A stretch of 64,000 bases of DNA from JADGOV01 sp963814355 (GTDB taxonomy: Bacteria > Actinomycetota > Actinomycetes > JADGOV01): contig CAWFCZ010000022.1 in the NCBI GenBank assembly GCA_963814355.1, forward strand, positions 1 to 64,000. Direction: 5' to 3'. The translations under genes and the position numbers were made by a program. Below are positions 41,590 to 51,787 of this stretch, one piece after another. A model generated the notes under the pieces. It was not told where the DNA came from. It worked only from the letters and a program-made list of their open reading frames with translations, and made no database searches. Within the stretch, counting starts at the first letter, position 1, and the number at the start of each line of letters is the position of its first letter.

Positions 41590-43554
41590 TCAATCCGTGA
41601 TCACTAGAACCCGGGGATAGTCCGTCGTTGCGATCGTGAGCCGCAAGCCCGTACTCGACCGCGCATCAACATGGACGTCCTCTACGGAATCGGCAATCGG
41701 ATCGAGATAACGCACGGCGGCCCGGCGGCCGTCAAGTCCGTGCAGGTCCACGGTGTACGACAGTTGGGGCAGCGACTTCGCGATGTCATAACTCATCGTG
41801 TAAAGCGGTATCGCGAACCGGTGCAATGACACCTGGTAGGGGAGGAATGTGAACATGTCGCGGTACCACTTGGCAGCGTGGCCGCTGCCGCCAGGGAACG
41901 CCATCAGTTGCTTACCCCTTGCGGTCACGTGGACAGAGAGGTCCCTAGGACGCGCCAATTCAGTTGCACCCGAGAACATGGACACTAGATTGTGCAGCGC
42001 CATGAGCTCCGGGGTCGTGACGGTGCCTGGACTGGCCGAGTCCAGGATTCCGAAGCCCGCTGGGTCGGGATCATGCGCTTCAAACACCCACAAGCCGGCC
42101 AGTCCCTTATTGAGCCAGAATGTGAGCCCTCGTAGCAGGGCCTTTGTCCTGACCGCAGATGCAGTGGCTGCAGTGGTAATCCCCTGCTCACGGGGATTCC
42201 ATCCGTCCTCGGTCTGGTAGTGCAGGAAGGATGTCGTTCCCTTTGGCCTCAACGAACGGCGCAGGGCGGGCTGGAGAAAGTTGCGAGGCAACTGCTCGGC
42301 GACAGTATCAGTGGAGAAGACCCCCTCGGGCAACGCCAGAGACAAACCTACCGGCAGATAGCGGAAGTGCGGCCTGTCGCTCGCGAATGGGTAGCTCTTG
42401 TCGACTACAAACAGCTCGGTGCCATAGGGGTGATAGGACTGGCCATCGACGGGCGGCAGGTCCGTGATCTTGGTGCGTAGGAAATTCGTATTGGAGAAGC
42501 CATTGATTACTCTTATGCCGCGCGAATAGTGCCGGATAAAATCCGTGGTGTCGGCAAGCAAACGCCACACCGATCCGGTCCGGACCCTGAGGGCCGCACC
42601 ACCCAGGCAGCACCATGCCGCATCGGTATATGCATCCCAATCCAGGAACTGCGATCCGAAAGTGAGCTCATTCCATACCTCAACTTTGATGCGTCGATCG
42701 GGGAATCCGGACCGCCTCGCGAGGTCGATCGCCAAGCCCACGTAACGTTTCCAGCCGGTGATTGTCTTGTCGTATGCGGCGGCGCCTGGGGCCCCGAAGG
42801 GCTGGAAGGTTAGAGTGTCCACGTGCACAAGCGTGCCCCGCTTCAAAGACTCGGTCAGCGGCTTGTACAGGGTGACAACGTTGCCGCGGACTTGCCGGAA
42901 CAGGTTTCCGGCCATGACATTCGTCGTGGTGAGCCCGGAGTGGTCACTCGCCATACCGCTCGTGCTGGACAGCCAGAGTTTCCGGGCGCCGCGTGCCGCC
43001 TCCCGTGCAACCGTCACGGTGCTCGAAGAGTGCGGCGCAGGCTCTCCACCATTTGCGTTGAGCAGGATGAGCGGGTCGATGCCGTTTCTCTTCATCGCTC
43101 TCAGCGCTCCGAGATAGCTTTGCTGCTTTTCGGGTCTAAACGCGGTCCCGTGCGCGTTCAGACTTCCAAAACCTATTTCCAGGCGAGCGCCCCGGAAGCC
43201 GGCCGCCGACAGGCGCTGTGCGACCGCCGCGTCAAGAGCAGGTTCAACCTCTTGCCAATTGATGCCGATGCCGTTCAGGAACGTCGTGGCAGGAACTGTC
43301 TCCAGATAGCCACGCCACGGCTGCACGGAGAATGACAGTTCGTCGGTTGATCCTCCAAGAAACTTGCCGTCAATGTATGGCGCTACGGGATACCCCGGGG
43401 CGCGGGACAACGGCAAGATGACCAGCGCAACGAGAAAGGCTAGCAGTCCCATGACCGTCAGGCACCGCACTCTGCCGAGTATCGTTGGGTGGCGTGGCGC
43501 TGCCGAGGACGGAAAGCAGTCGCGGCGGAGTTCCGTGAAGACGCTTTTCGTCAC
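41590..43554 (-). CDS. Membrane-anchored glycoside hydrolase-like protein (clan GH-A type)
   Basis: A 654-residue protein with one N-terminal membrane helix (about 31-50), so the bulk is extracytoplasmic. The middle resembles a TIM-barrel glycosidase. KVEVWNELTFG gives the Asn-Glu pair (Glu 296) used as acid/base in clan GH-A. HYQTEDGW may hold the nucleophile Glu. AGLWVFEAHDPD is a late-barrel type segment, and a beta-rich C-terminal domain follows. In this locus it might trim or remodel the exported polysaccharide. Substrate is unknown and family membership is an inference from motifs. Confidence 0.65.
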   Translation of the reverse strand: MTKSVFTELRRDCFPSSAAPRHPTILGRVRCLTVMGLLAFLVALVILPLSRAPGYPVAPYIDGKFLGGSTDELSFSVQPWRGYLETVPATTFLNGIGINWQEVEPALDAAVAQRLSAAGFRGARLEIGFGSLNAHGTAFRPEKQQSYLGALRAMKRNGIDPLILLNANGGEPAPHSSSTVTVAREAARGARKLWLSSTSGMASDHSGLTTTNVMAGNLFRQVRGNVVTLYKPLTESLKRGTLVHVDTLTFQPFGAPGAAAYDKTITGWKRYVGLAIDLARRSGFPDRRIKVEVWNELTFGSQFLDWDAYTDAAWCCLGGAALRVRTGSVWRLLADTTDFIRHYSRGIRVINGFSNTNFLRTKITDLPPVDGQSYHPYGTELFVVDKSYPFASDRPHFRYLPVGLSLALPEGVFSTDTVAEQLPRNFLQPALRRSLRPKGTTSFLHYQTEDGWNPREQGITTAATASAVRTKALLRGLTFWLNKGLAGLWVFEAHDPDPAGFGILDSASPGTVTTPELMALHNLVSMFSGATELARPRDLSVHVTARGKQLMAFPGGSGHAAKWYRDMFTFLPYQVSLHRFAIPLYTMSYDIAKSLPQLSYTVDLHGLDGRRAAVRYLDPIADSVEDVHVDARSSTGLRLTIATTDYPRVLVITD

Positions 43555-43663
43555 GACGAATCCTTGATCGGCACAGGGTGGGCAATACCAATCTGGGGTG
43601 GGGCCATCCGTGGGGCTGCAGCGGGAGCACTCTACCAGCGTAAACCCACTAGATTTCGTTAGT

Positions 43664-44941
43664 CTAGTCTTCCATGACTATCTCTTGAAGCCTCGCCATG
43701 AAGGCTTCCCCGGAGAACAAGGCGGCGTGGGCGCAGAGCACCGCCGGATCGAGATCGGCTCGAAGAAGCTGCAATACCACTTTGCGAATCTCCGTAGGCC
43801 TAGGGGAGTCAAAGAACATCCCCGTGACACCGGGGATCACCGTCTCCAGATAGCCGCCCCAACGCAGCACTGCTGCAGGCTTACCGAAGCCTGCAGCCTC
43901 TAACGGCGTGAGGCCGAAGTCCTCGTACGACGCCGCCACGAGGGCCTGGCTATTCGCGTAGAGCCACCGCAACTGCTCGTCGGAAACCGTACCCACGAAC
44001 TCGACGTTGTCCGGCTTAATGCGGCGCAGTTCCTCCTCCAGACGCCCAGTGCCGACCACGACTAGCCTTTGCTTCGGCAGCCCGCGGAACGCTTCGCAGA
44101 TGGCCCCTATGTTCTTGTAGCCCATGAGTCGGCTGACCGACAGGTGAAACCCGGGTTCGACGCCCGGAACCGGTGTGGCGGGCCCCGGATGGACCGCGGG
44201 GGGTGGCAACAACACCTCCGCTTCGACTCCGTAGGCGTTCCAAACCCGGTCTCGCACCGTGTGCGAATTGACGACGTAACGGTGTGCGCTGACGGCGGCC
44301 CGGCGGTCCCATTTAGAGAGAGCCATGAATGCCATGTCCAGCCCGAACCGCGCCATCCTGTTCCGGCCTGCGAGGTAACGCTGCGATTGGTAGACCCAAC
44401 GAGCCGGCGTGTGGCAGTAAACGATCTTCCGCCCCGTGCTGCGCGCGCCGTGAGCCCACCCGCTCGAGCTACACAGCATGACGTCGGCGTCAACCTTGAG
44501 GTGCGAGAACGACGGTGCCAGCAGTGGAGAGGCGAGCCGGTGATTGTGCTCGAAGAGCGATACCCGGCCCATCGCGAGCGTGCGGATGGTCTGGTCGCGG
44601 AACTCCGGATAACTTGTCGCCGCATTGTAGATGGACGTCACAAGATCGGCACCCGGAAATGCCCGAAGCATGTAGAGGACTACGCGCTCGGCACCGCCAC
44701 GCTGGGTGACGTAATCATGCACAACCGTTACCTTCCTGCTGCCCGTCGTGACGGGCGCAGGCAACCGTGGGGCATTGACCAGGGGTTGCACAGTCGGCGC
44801 GAACGGCTGCCGAGCCACTAGCACCCTGCTCGTCGACAACCTCCCGTTAACGGGTCTGGAAACCGTGGCGTCGGGCAAGATCGTGCCCCCCGGAGCTGGC
44901 CTGCTTCCGTCCTGGCAGGCGGAGATGTCACAGTATGCCAT
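43664..44941 (-). CDS. GT4-family glycosyltransferase
   Basis: A GT-B glycosyltransferase. The Rossmann opening is KVTVVHDYVTQRGGAERVVL, followed by KIVYCHTPARWVYQSQRYLA. The donor site contains VSRLMGYKNIGAICEAF, VGTGRLEEELRRI and the E-x7-E motif EDFGLTPLEAAGFGKPAAVL. The start is uncertain: ATG 44941 gives 425 residues with ~70 unconserved N-terminal residues, and internal GTG codons nearer the domain are possible. Similar proteins (WbaZ/mannosyltransferase-like) add a sugar to a lipid-linked precursor. The IS66 at 45076 begins shortly upstream. Confidence 0.82.
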   Translation of the reverse strand: MAYCDISACQDGSRPAPGGTILPDATVSRPVNGRLSTSRVLVARQPFAPTVQPLVNAPRLPAPVTTGSRKVTVVHDYVTQRGGAERVVLYMLRAFPGADLVTSIYNAATSYPEFRDQTIRTLAMGRVSLFEHNHRLASPLLAPSFSHLKVDADVMLCSSSGWAHGARSTGRKIVYCHTPARWVYQSQRYLAGRNRMARFGLDMAFMALSKWDRRAAVSAHRYVVNSHTVRDRVWNAYGVEAEVLLPPPAVHPGPATPVPGVEPGFHLSVSRLMGYKNIGAICEAFRGLPKQRLVVVGTGRLEEELRRIKPDNVEFVGTVSDEQLRWLYANSQALVAASYEDFGLTPLEAAGFGKPAAVLRWGGYLETVIPGVTGMFFDSPRPTEIRKVVLQLLRADLDPAVLCAHAALFSGEAFMARLQEIVMED

Positions 44942-45075
44942 ATCCGAGAGTATTAGGGAGATTTGTCTTGTCTGGTCCCCAGCGGATCCCAATGAGAGGA
45001 GCCGGGCCTTCTCTGGGAGGCTCAGCCGCAGCAGCGGCCGGCGGGTCAGCACTCACGGAACCTGGCTCCTTCGAA

Positions 45076-46673
45076 GTAGCTGTTCAGGTGGGTGCGGCGA
45101 CTGGTGGTAGCCAGGCGCCGGTGGTGAACAGCTGATGCAATACGTCGAGGCTGTCTTTGCCCCACTTGTGTGCGGTGGACAGGTAGGACTGCACGACGGC
45201 GAAGTCGGCGAGGCCCTGGAGAGTTCGCCAGCAGCCGCCGGAGGCGCGTTGTTGGACCTTGACCGGGAGGCAGTCCCGCTCGGCCTGGTTGTTGGTCAGC
45301 GGCACGGCGAGGTCGGTGGCGAAGCGAAGAATCATGTGTTCGTGGCTGCGGAACCGACCCGCCAACGTCAGCGCTTCGCGGGCGAGCGCCCCGTTTCGCC
45401 CGTCGTTGTCGGCGATGCCTTTGGCGCTCGCACCCCGGTAGTGGTTGACGATGGTGGCGAGCCTGCTCGGCTTGATCGCGGTCAGCCCGGCGTCGCGGGC
45501 GGCCTGGGCGGCGGCGTTGGCCTCGAGCAGGGTGCCGGCCAGCGCCTTGGCCCACGGCTGTCGTTCCGGGCCGGCGTCGTAGACGGCGTGCAGGTCGCGC
45601 AGCGAGTGCGCGCCGCACCAGGCGTGCGCCGCGTCGATGGGGTGGGTGTAGCCGGCGTAGCCCCGTCCCGGACGAGCACGCCGGTATAGCCGGGCAGCAC
45701 ACCGCCGCCGTCGATGCTGGTGGCGGAGCGGTCCCCGACGTGGCAGGCGGTGAGGAACTCGGTGCAGGCCACATGGACGTAGCTGAGCTTGCCGGCCGGG
45801 GGTTTCATCGACGTGCAACACCCCGACGGTGCGCAGCAGCCCCCGCACCCGGGGCAGGAACGCCTCCAGCAGCCGGGCGGCCTGCGCCCGCTGGGCGAGC
45901 AGCCAGCCGGTCGAGGGCGCCACCCCCCGGTCAGGGTGGCCAGACCCCGCCGTGCGGGCCACCGGCAGGTACTGTCCGGCGCCGAGGTAGACGGCGAGCG
46001 CGGCGGTCCGCGGACCGTAGCTGACCGGGGCGAGCGCCCCGGCCGGGGCCGACCCGGCGACCCGGGCGCCGCAGCCGCAGCGGCGGGTGAGGATGCGGTA
46101 CTCGGTCACGTGTGGGCGTACCGGCGCAGGTGGCGGGTCGAACACCTGCCGGCGGGCCACCGAGGCCACCGGCGCGTCGACGAGCGAACGGCCGCAGCCC
46201 GGGCAGTTGACCAGCTCGCAGACCACCACCTCGTCCGGGTCATCGACCTGGCGCAGCGCCGCCCCCGGCGCCCCGGGCTGTTTACCGGGCTTGCGGCCCG
46301 AGGACCCGCGCAGCCCGCGCTTCGGCTTCTTCCTATACGGCGGATCCGACGACGGCGGCCTTGAGGAGTTCGACGAGTCACGGCCCAACCGGGCGGACAG
46401 CTCGGCCACCTTCTCGACCAGCTCGACGATCCGCGTGTGCTGCTCGGCCACCTTCTCGACCAGCGCGACGATCTCCACGTCTCGCCGAGCCAGCTCGGCC
46501 AACAACTGCTCGCGGCTCGCACCGGACAGGTCCACACCACACCCCGAGGTCTGCGGAGGAAGGCGCAGACTGCGACGGCACCACCGACGACGGCGCCGAC
46601 CGAAACGGTCATCCACTCCGCCCCGAAGGGCAAGGCGACACGCCGATCAAGCCGGAAGAACTTGAACAGCTAC
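45076..46673 (-). mobile_element. IS66-family element, second copy
   Basis: Ends read GTAGCTGTTCAGGTGGG at the left and, inward from the right, GTAGCTGTTCAAGTTC. The exact duplication CCTTCGAA flanks it (45068-45075 and 46674-46681). It shares the GTAGC end with the copy at 18289 but differs in sequence. Confidence 0.95.
45084..46535 (-). pseudogene. IS66 transposase with internal frame lesion
   Basis: From GTG 46535 it has a coiled coil (LLAELARRDVEIVALVEKVA), the SSRPPSSDPPYRKKPKRG linker, a zinc finger (CPGCGRSL) and VGVLHVDETPG. The frame is then lost from about 45800 to 45670, where the correct sequence (KLSYVHVACTEFLTACHVGD) lies in another frame. It returns as GYAGYTHPIDAAHAWCGAHS and ends with NNQAERDCLPVKVQQRASGG. 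Probably inactive. Confidence 0.85.
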
Positions 46674-46732
46674 CCTTCGAAGGCCTATTGACAGACCGTG
46701 CGCCCGCCGGTTCGCCGGTGACTGAACTGCTG

Positions 46733-48109
46733 ATGGGATGTCGTGCCCGCCTCGGCGTGAGCACTTGATCATTGGGTTGCAGAGCTCTCCGGTGCTGTGA
46801 TCTTGTCGGCCGGACACGAAGGAGTTTCTGCGGATGCTGTTCATCGGAGACGACTGGGCTGAGGACCACCACGACATTGAGATCGAGGACGAGAACGGTC
46901 GCCGATTGATCCGGGCCCGGCTGCCGGAGGGCCTCGAGGGCATTACGCGGCTCCATGCGCTGGTGGCCGAGTTTGCGCCGGCAGTGTGGGCGGGCTTGCC
47001 GGCCGAGCAGGCTGCCGGGCAGGTTGTCGTCGGGATCGAGACCGACCGGGGCTCCGGGGTGACCGCGCTGCGGACCGCTGGCTACGTGGTGTAGCGATCA
47101 ACCCGATGTCTGCAGCGCGCTACCGCGAGCGACATGCCACTTCAGGCGCGAAGAGCGACGCCGCGGACGCGCATGTGTTGGCCGAGATCGTGCGCCTCGA
47201 TCGTGACCACCACCAACCGATCGCCGGGGACAGCGAGCTGGTCGACGCGGTGAAGCTACTGGCCCGCGCACACCAGAACGCAATCTGGGAACGCACGCGT
47301 CACGTCCTGCGGCTGCGGTCCACGCTGCGTGAGTTCTTCCCTGCTGCGCTTCAAGACTTCGACGACCTGGCGGCCGCTGACGCACTGACTCTTGTTCGAG
47401 CGCGCGCCGAGCCCGACACTGGCGGCGAAGCTGACCCGCGGCCAACTGGTCGCCGTGGTGCGTGCGGCGCGGCGCCACCACGTCGAGGCAAAGGCCGTGA
47501 CGTTGCAGCAGGTTCTGCGGGCCCCGGCGTTGCGACAGCCGCCGGTGCTGGACAACGCCTACGCCACGATCGTCGCCGGCCAGGCGCGGATCATCGCCGC
47601 CCTCAACACCCAGATCAGCGGGCTGGCCGAGGTGATGGGCGAGCATTTTGGCCAGCACCCGGCCGCTGAGATCTACCTCAGCCAGCCGGGCCTGGGGACG
47701 GTGCTGGCATCCCGCGTGATGGGCGAGTTCGGCGACGACACCACCCGATTCGCCGACTCCCGCGCACGCAAGAACTACTCCGGGCAGAGCCCGATCACCC
47801 GGGCATCGGGCCGCAAGACGGTGGTGCTGGCCCGGTACGCGACCAACCGCCGGCTGGGAGCGGCACTGCACATGCAGGCCTACGCCGCCCCAACCGGATC
47901 ACCTGGCGCGCGGGCCTACTACGACCAGCTACGCGGCCGCAACATCCGCCACCACGCGGCGCTGCGCCAGCTCGCGAACCGGCTCGTCGGCATCCTGCAC
48001 GGCTGCCTCAAGACCGCCGCCCTCTACGACGAGGACACCGCCTGGCAACACCGCCGAACCCACACCAACCGCCGACCTCGCCGCTTGACAAATCTCGGCA
48101 TGGGATGTC
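46733..48109 (+). mobile_element. IS110-family element (approximate limits)
   Basis: The limits are set by a 10-bp direct repeat ATGGGATGTC at 46733-46742 and 48100-48109 around an IS110 transposase. IS110 elements lack inverted repeats, so the true ends are uncertain. Confidence 0.6.
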
Positions 48110-48150
48110 TGTCAAACGGCATGGGTGATCGCGCTAGCCTTCGCGTGTAG
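46834..48150 (+). pseudogene. IS110-family transposase, two frameshifts
   Basis: An RuvC-like DEDD domain opens with FIGDDWAEDHHDIEIEDENG and VVVGIETDRGSGVTALRTAG. The frame breaks near 47092 and continues as VAINPMSAARYRERHATSGA and KSDAADAHVLAEIVRLDRDH. It breaks again near 47400 and continues with the transposase_20 part: YLSQPGLGTVLASRVMGEFG, KNYSGQSPITRASGRKT and a catalytic-Ser-type region. The reading frame ends at 48150, past the probable IS end. Confidence 0.85.
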
Positions 48151-48180
48151 CCCTTGCCGGTGGTGACTGGGAGCTGATGC

Positions 48181-49425
48181 GTGAACGGAACCAGGAGTGC
48201 CGGACCCCCGTGTCGACTGTGCTCGGATGAGCTCCTCGCGACCTTCGTCGACCTCGGGATGTCCCCGCCTTGCGAGAGCTTCCTCGAGGAGCAGGAACTT
48301 TCTCGACCGGAGACCACGTACCCGCTGCGGGTCTGGGTGTGCTCTCGGTGCCTGCTCGTGCAGCTACCCGCCCACCTGCCCGGTGTGGCGATCTTCAGCG
48401 ACTACGCGTACTTCTCGTCCTATTCGGACTCATGGCTACGGCACGCGCGGCGCTTCGTCGGCACCGCCAGCGAGCGCCTCCAGCTTGGACCGAACAGCCT
48501 CTTGGTGGAGGTGGCGAGTAACGACGGGTACCTGCTTCGGCATGCCGTCGAGTTGGGCATCCCCGTGGTGGGTATCGAGCCGGCGGCCAATGTGGCGCGG
48601 GCCGCAGAGGCCGTCGGTGTGCGCACGGTCGTGCGTTTTCTGGGGCGGGAGAGCGGCCGCGAGATCGCCGCCGAGTACGGTCCTGCGGACCTCGTCGTCG
48701 CCAACAACGTGCTTGCCCACGTGCCGGACCTCTTGGACTTCGTGGCCGGGCTGCGGGCGTTGGTTTCGGAGCACGGTTACGTCAGTATCGAGGTACCACA
48801 TCTGTTAAGGCTGATTCAAGGCCGACAGTTCGACACGATTTATCATGAGCACTACTCCTACTATTCGTTGCTCACGGCCTCACGCGCGCTGGCCACAGGT
48901 GGGTTGACCGTGGTCTCGGTGGAGGAGCTGCCGACGCACGGCGGTTCCCTGCGAATCTGGGCGCAACCGATAGAGACGGCGACACTTGCGGGTGAGTCCG
49001 TTTCCAAGGTGCTTGCGGAGGAAGCCGCGGCCGGCCTGCATGATCTCCGCGGCCACGCCGGTTTCTCGACGTCCGTGCTTCAGGTGAAGCGTGATTTGCT
49101 GGACTTCCTCATCCAGATCAGTAGGGCTGGCCAGTCGGTGGCTGGTTACGGTGCCCCCGGAAAGGGCAACACTCTGCTGAATCACTGTGGTATTCGATCT
49201 GACCTACTGTCCTTCACGGTCGATCGCAACGTGCACAAGCAGGGACGTTTCCTACCCGGCACGCATATTCCGGTGCTGGCACCTGAGGCGATCGCACAGG
49301 CGAAGCCTGATTACATATTGATTCTGCCGTGGAACCTTCGCAAGGAGGTGGCTGCACAACTCTCCTACGTTCGGCAGTGGGGCGGTCGACTTGTCGTGCC
49401 GATTCCGTCGCTGGAGGTCTTCTGA
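48181..49425 (+). CDS. NDP-sugar C-methyltransferase (TylCIII/KijD1-like)
   Basis: A 414-residue three-part protein. The N-terminal zinc module has C11, C14, C54 and C57. The SAM-binding Rossmann core has LVEVASNDGYLL (about 108-119). The catalytic region contains YHEH at 221-224, matching the Tyr/Glu/His set described for KijD1-type 3-C-methyltransferases. The C-terminal domain has SVAGYGAPGKGNTLLNHCGI. It should transfer a methyl from SAM to a carbon of an NDP-keto-deoxysugar. GTG 48181 is preceded by GGGAG. The CDP-glucose genes nearby suggest a CDP-linked substrate; TDP-linked is possible. Confidence 0.87.
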   Translation: MNGTRSAGPPCRLCSDELLATFVDLGMSPPCESFLEEQELSRPETTYPLRVWVCSRCLLVQLPAHLPGVAIFSDYAYFSSYSDSWLRHARRFVGTASERLQLGPNSLLVEVASNDGYLLRHAVELGIPVVGIEPAANVARAAEAVGVRTVVRFLGRESGREIAAEYGPADLVVANNVLAHVPDLLDFVAGLRALVSEHGYVSIEVPHLLRLIQGRQFDTIYHEHYSYYSLLTASRALATGGLTVVSVEELPTHGGSLRIWAQPIETATLAGESVSKVLAEEAAAGLHDLRGHAGFSTSVLQVKRDLLDFLIQISRAGQSVAGYGAPGKGNTLLNHCGIRSDLLSFTVDRNVHKQGRFLPGTHIPVLAPEAIAQAKPDYILILPWNLRKEVAAQLSYVRQWGGRLVVPIPSLEVF

Positions 49426-49445
49426 TCTTCTGATGTCTCCGGACT

Positions 49446-50765
49446 TCAGACTTGCGTTGCGGCGGTGAGCAGCGCACGCTCAGCTGCCTCCACGCCGCTA
49501 AGGAAGGACTCGTCCGTCCAAGAATGGTCCCAACGACCATAGCGGCCACAGTAGGAGATTCCGCGAGAGTCCAGGAACTCGTGGATTGATCGAACCGCGT
49601 CCGCCCGGTCGAGGTCGTAGATCACATTGGCATAAGGGACCAGCCGCACGTCGCGACATAATAAACGATCTTGGCTCCGCAGCAGTCCAACCCCGCGAAG
49701 GTCCGCGACCACGCGGTCTGCAACAGATTCGAGCGGCTCCTGGAGCGGACGGTACTTGCTAGAATAGTAAACCTCGGCCTGGATGCTGCTCGTCCCCTCC
49801 GGAGCGCAGGAGTCGGCGAAATTGCTGGGAAAGCTCAGCCGCGCGAACGACACATCCCGGTCGTAGAAGTAGCTGAAGTGTGCGTCCGACACACCGGGGC
49901 GGTCTATGCCGAGGCTCACCAACACTACGGACGTGAAACCGAGCCGCCGAGTAGCCTCCCGCACCTGTTCCCGCACGCCGTCTATGCGCGGCACGAGCTC
50001 CGGCAACGGCAGGGAGGACACGAGCACGTCGTAGTCCTGCACGCTGCCGTTCCCAAATCGCAACTGACGAGCAATGGGATCCACACCTTCAAGTCGGTGT
50101 TCCAGCCGAGGCTGGGCGGCCCTCAGTAGCGGCTTGAGATAGGAGACAAAGCCGCCCTGTTTCGGATAACGGAACTCAGAAACGTAGTGCACGCCACGAA
50201 CCGGTTCCCCAAAGGCGCCCCGCAACAACTCTTCGAGGGTCGGCCGGTACATCCTTGGGCCTAGCCACTCCGTGGTCATATTCGACGGATCAGTCGTGTG
50301 GTACTTGCGGTTATATTCCATGGGGAAAGTGTCTGCAAACGTCCGGCCATAGGACGCCCGCAGCCATTCATCGTAGCGGTCAAGGACACCTGGGGGGTCC
50401 GGCTGCCGGGCGAAGTCGGCGATAATATCGACCAGCAAGTCGACTGGCAGCCCAGAAAGGTGGCATTGGGCGGGATGCTCCAGCCAATGTCCCCTCCAGC
50501 AGTTGTTGATGCGCGCCGTCCGCGTCTCGAACTGGCCGCCGACGGCCTCCTCGAAGAGCCCGCGGATCCGGTCCGAACGGGTAAACGAAACATGCGGTCC
50601 TTCATCGAAGACGAAGTCACCAAGAAGGAACGTCTTGGTGTGGCCGCCTGGCTCGCTGGCTCCGTCGAAGACGAGCGGAGCCACGCCGGCGTCACGAAGC
50701 GCCGAGACCGCGCCGAGCCCAGCCATTCCCGTCCCAAGCACGACCACGCGGTCGACCGAGCTCAT
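49446..50765 (-). CDS. FAD-dependent oxidoreductase/mutase-like protein
   Basis: From ATG 50765 (GGAGG upstream) it has 439 residues. The dinucleotide-binding motif VVVLGTGMAGLGAVSALRDA opens the protein. FDGASEPGGHTKTFLLGDFV and FDEGPHVSF are typical of the amine oxidase/protoporphyrinogen oxidase/UDP-galactopyranose mutase group. A late FAD-contact block is RGISYCGRYGRWDHSW. It could be a mutase or an oxidase acting on a sugar nucleotide. The exact reaction cannot be assigned. Confidence 0.75.
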   Translation of the reverse strand: MSSVDRVVVLGTGMAGLGAVSALRDAGVAPLVFDGASEPGGHTKTFLLGDFVFDEGPHVSFTRSDRIRGLFEEAVGGQFETRTARINNCWRGHWLEHPAQCHLSGLPVDLLVDIIADFARQPDPPGVLDRYDEWLRASYGRTFADTFPMEYNRKYHTTDPSNMTTEWLGPRMYRPTLEELLRGAFGEPVRGVHYVSEFRYPKQGGFVSYLKPLLRAAQPRLEHRLEGVDPIARQLRFGNGSVQDYDVLVSSLPLPELVPRIDGVREQVREATRRLGFTSVVLVSLGIDRPGVSDAHFSYFYDRDVSFARLSFPSNFADSCAPEGTSSIQAEVYYSSKYRPLQEPLESVADRVVADLRGVGLLRSQDRLLCRDVRLVPYANVIYDLDRADAVRSIHEFLDSRGISYCGRYGRWDHSWTDESFLSGVEAAERALLTAATQV

Positions 50766-50933
50766 GGTGCCTCCAGCGGTCGGGGGATTGACTCCAGGTC
50801 GCGCGGCGACCGGGATCAAGCTTGTGAGTATCCCCATTTTGTCATAATCCGTCCTGGACAGCGTTACAGTAGTGCTGGCAGGTACGCCCCCCTGGGGATG
50901 CTAGCCCGGCTGGCACCGGGGGGAAGGATCACT
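50766..50933. promoter_or_regulatory. Divergent promoter region
   Basis: A 168-bp gap between the divergently read oxidoreductase and nucleotidyltransferase genes must hold both promoters. TACAGT is -10-like for the rightward gene but no well-spaced -35 was found. GGGGGAAGGATC near the right end is the ribosome site for the nucleotidyltransferase. Confidence 0.4.
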
Positions 50934-51758
50934 ATGAAGGTCGTCTTGTTCTGTGGCGGCTTCGGGCTTCGCATCCGCGATAACCCGGAGGGATTGCCCA
51001 AGCCCATGGTGCCCGTCGGTCCGCGGCCGATCCTCTGGCATGGAATGCGATACTACGCCCACTTCGGTTTCGATGACTTTGTGCTGTGCCTTGGCTACCG
51101 GGCCGACCTCATCAAGCAGTACTTCCTACGGTATGACGAGGCCCTTTCCAATGACTTCGTGCTGACCGGCGCCAACCGGTCTGTGGAACTGCTGAGTACT
51201 GACGCTACCTCGTGGCGGATGACCTTCATCGACACCGGGCTGCAATCCACTATCGGTGGACGGCTCCTCCGAGTCCGTCAACACGTCGAGCACGAGGAAA
51301 TGTTCTTGGCGAACTACGCTGACGTGCTCGGCGACGCCGCTATGGATGAGCTCGTGGACAAGTTCCGCAAGACGAACGCTGTCGCGGCTTTTCTGGCGGT
51401 ACGGCCTAATTCGACATTCCATGTGATCGAGGCCGATCACACCGGGCTGGTCACCGGTCTCACGAACCTGCAGCACGGCAGTCTCTGGATGAACGGTGGC
51501 TTCTTCATCATGCGTCCAGAAATCTTCGACTACCTGCGAGAAGGCGACGAACTGGTTGGCACGGCCTTCGAGCGGCTCATCCGGGCCGGGCGCCTAATGA
51601 CCTTCCGTCACGAGGGTTTCTGGGCGCCCATGGATACGTTGAAAGACCTACAGATCTTGGAGTCCTTGCACGAGACCGGTGGATCTCCATGGGAGCTCTG
51701 GCGCACCGCCGGCCGAATGAAGACCCCCGATGGTGTGGCCAAGGTCAGGGCACCCTGA
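50934..51758 (+). CDS. Glucose-1-phosphate cytidylyltransferase-like (RfbF)
   Basis: A 274-residue nucleotidyltransferase from ATG 50934. The nucleotide-binding loop is VVLFCGGFGLRIRDN, followed by LPKPMVPVGPRPILWH. FDDFVLCLGYRADLIKQYFL, SWRMTFIDTGLQSTIGGRLL and MNGGFFIMRPEIFDYL are the pattern of RfbF (CTP plus glucose-1-phosphate to CDP-glucose). Family members acting on other sugars have the same motifs, and the loop differs from the standard GGxGTR, so substrate is inferred from the nearby RfbG-like gene. The next gene starts 29 bp downstream. Confidence 0.83.
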   Translation: MKVVLFCGGFGLRIRDNPEGLPKPMVPVGPRPILWHGMRYYAHFGFDDFVLCLGYRADLIKQYFLRYDEALSNDFVLTGANRSVELLSTDATSWRMTFIDTGLQSTIGGRLLRVRQHVEHEEMFLANYADVLGDAAMDELVDKFRKTNAVAAFLAVRPNSTFHVIEADHTGLVTGLTNLQHGSLWMNGGFFIMRPEIFDYLREGDELVGTAFERLIRAGRLMTFRHEGFWAPMDTLKDLQILESLHETGGSPWELWRTAGRMKTPDGVAKVRAP

Positions 51759-51787
51759 ATTCGCTTCTAGGCTTTCCGACACATCCG

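Noticed and set aside
46716..46730. An ACTGAAC motif near 46721 resembling the TnpAB ends
   Set aside because: No partner motif, recombinase gene or interrupted host was found there; a 7-mer can occur by chance.
50830..50875. TTGTCA and TACAGT as a promoter for the RfbF-like gene
   Set aside because: The spacing is about 20 bp, too long for a standard sigma-70 type promoter, so only a general promoter region is listed.
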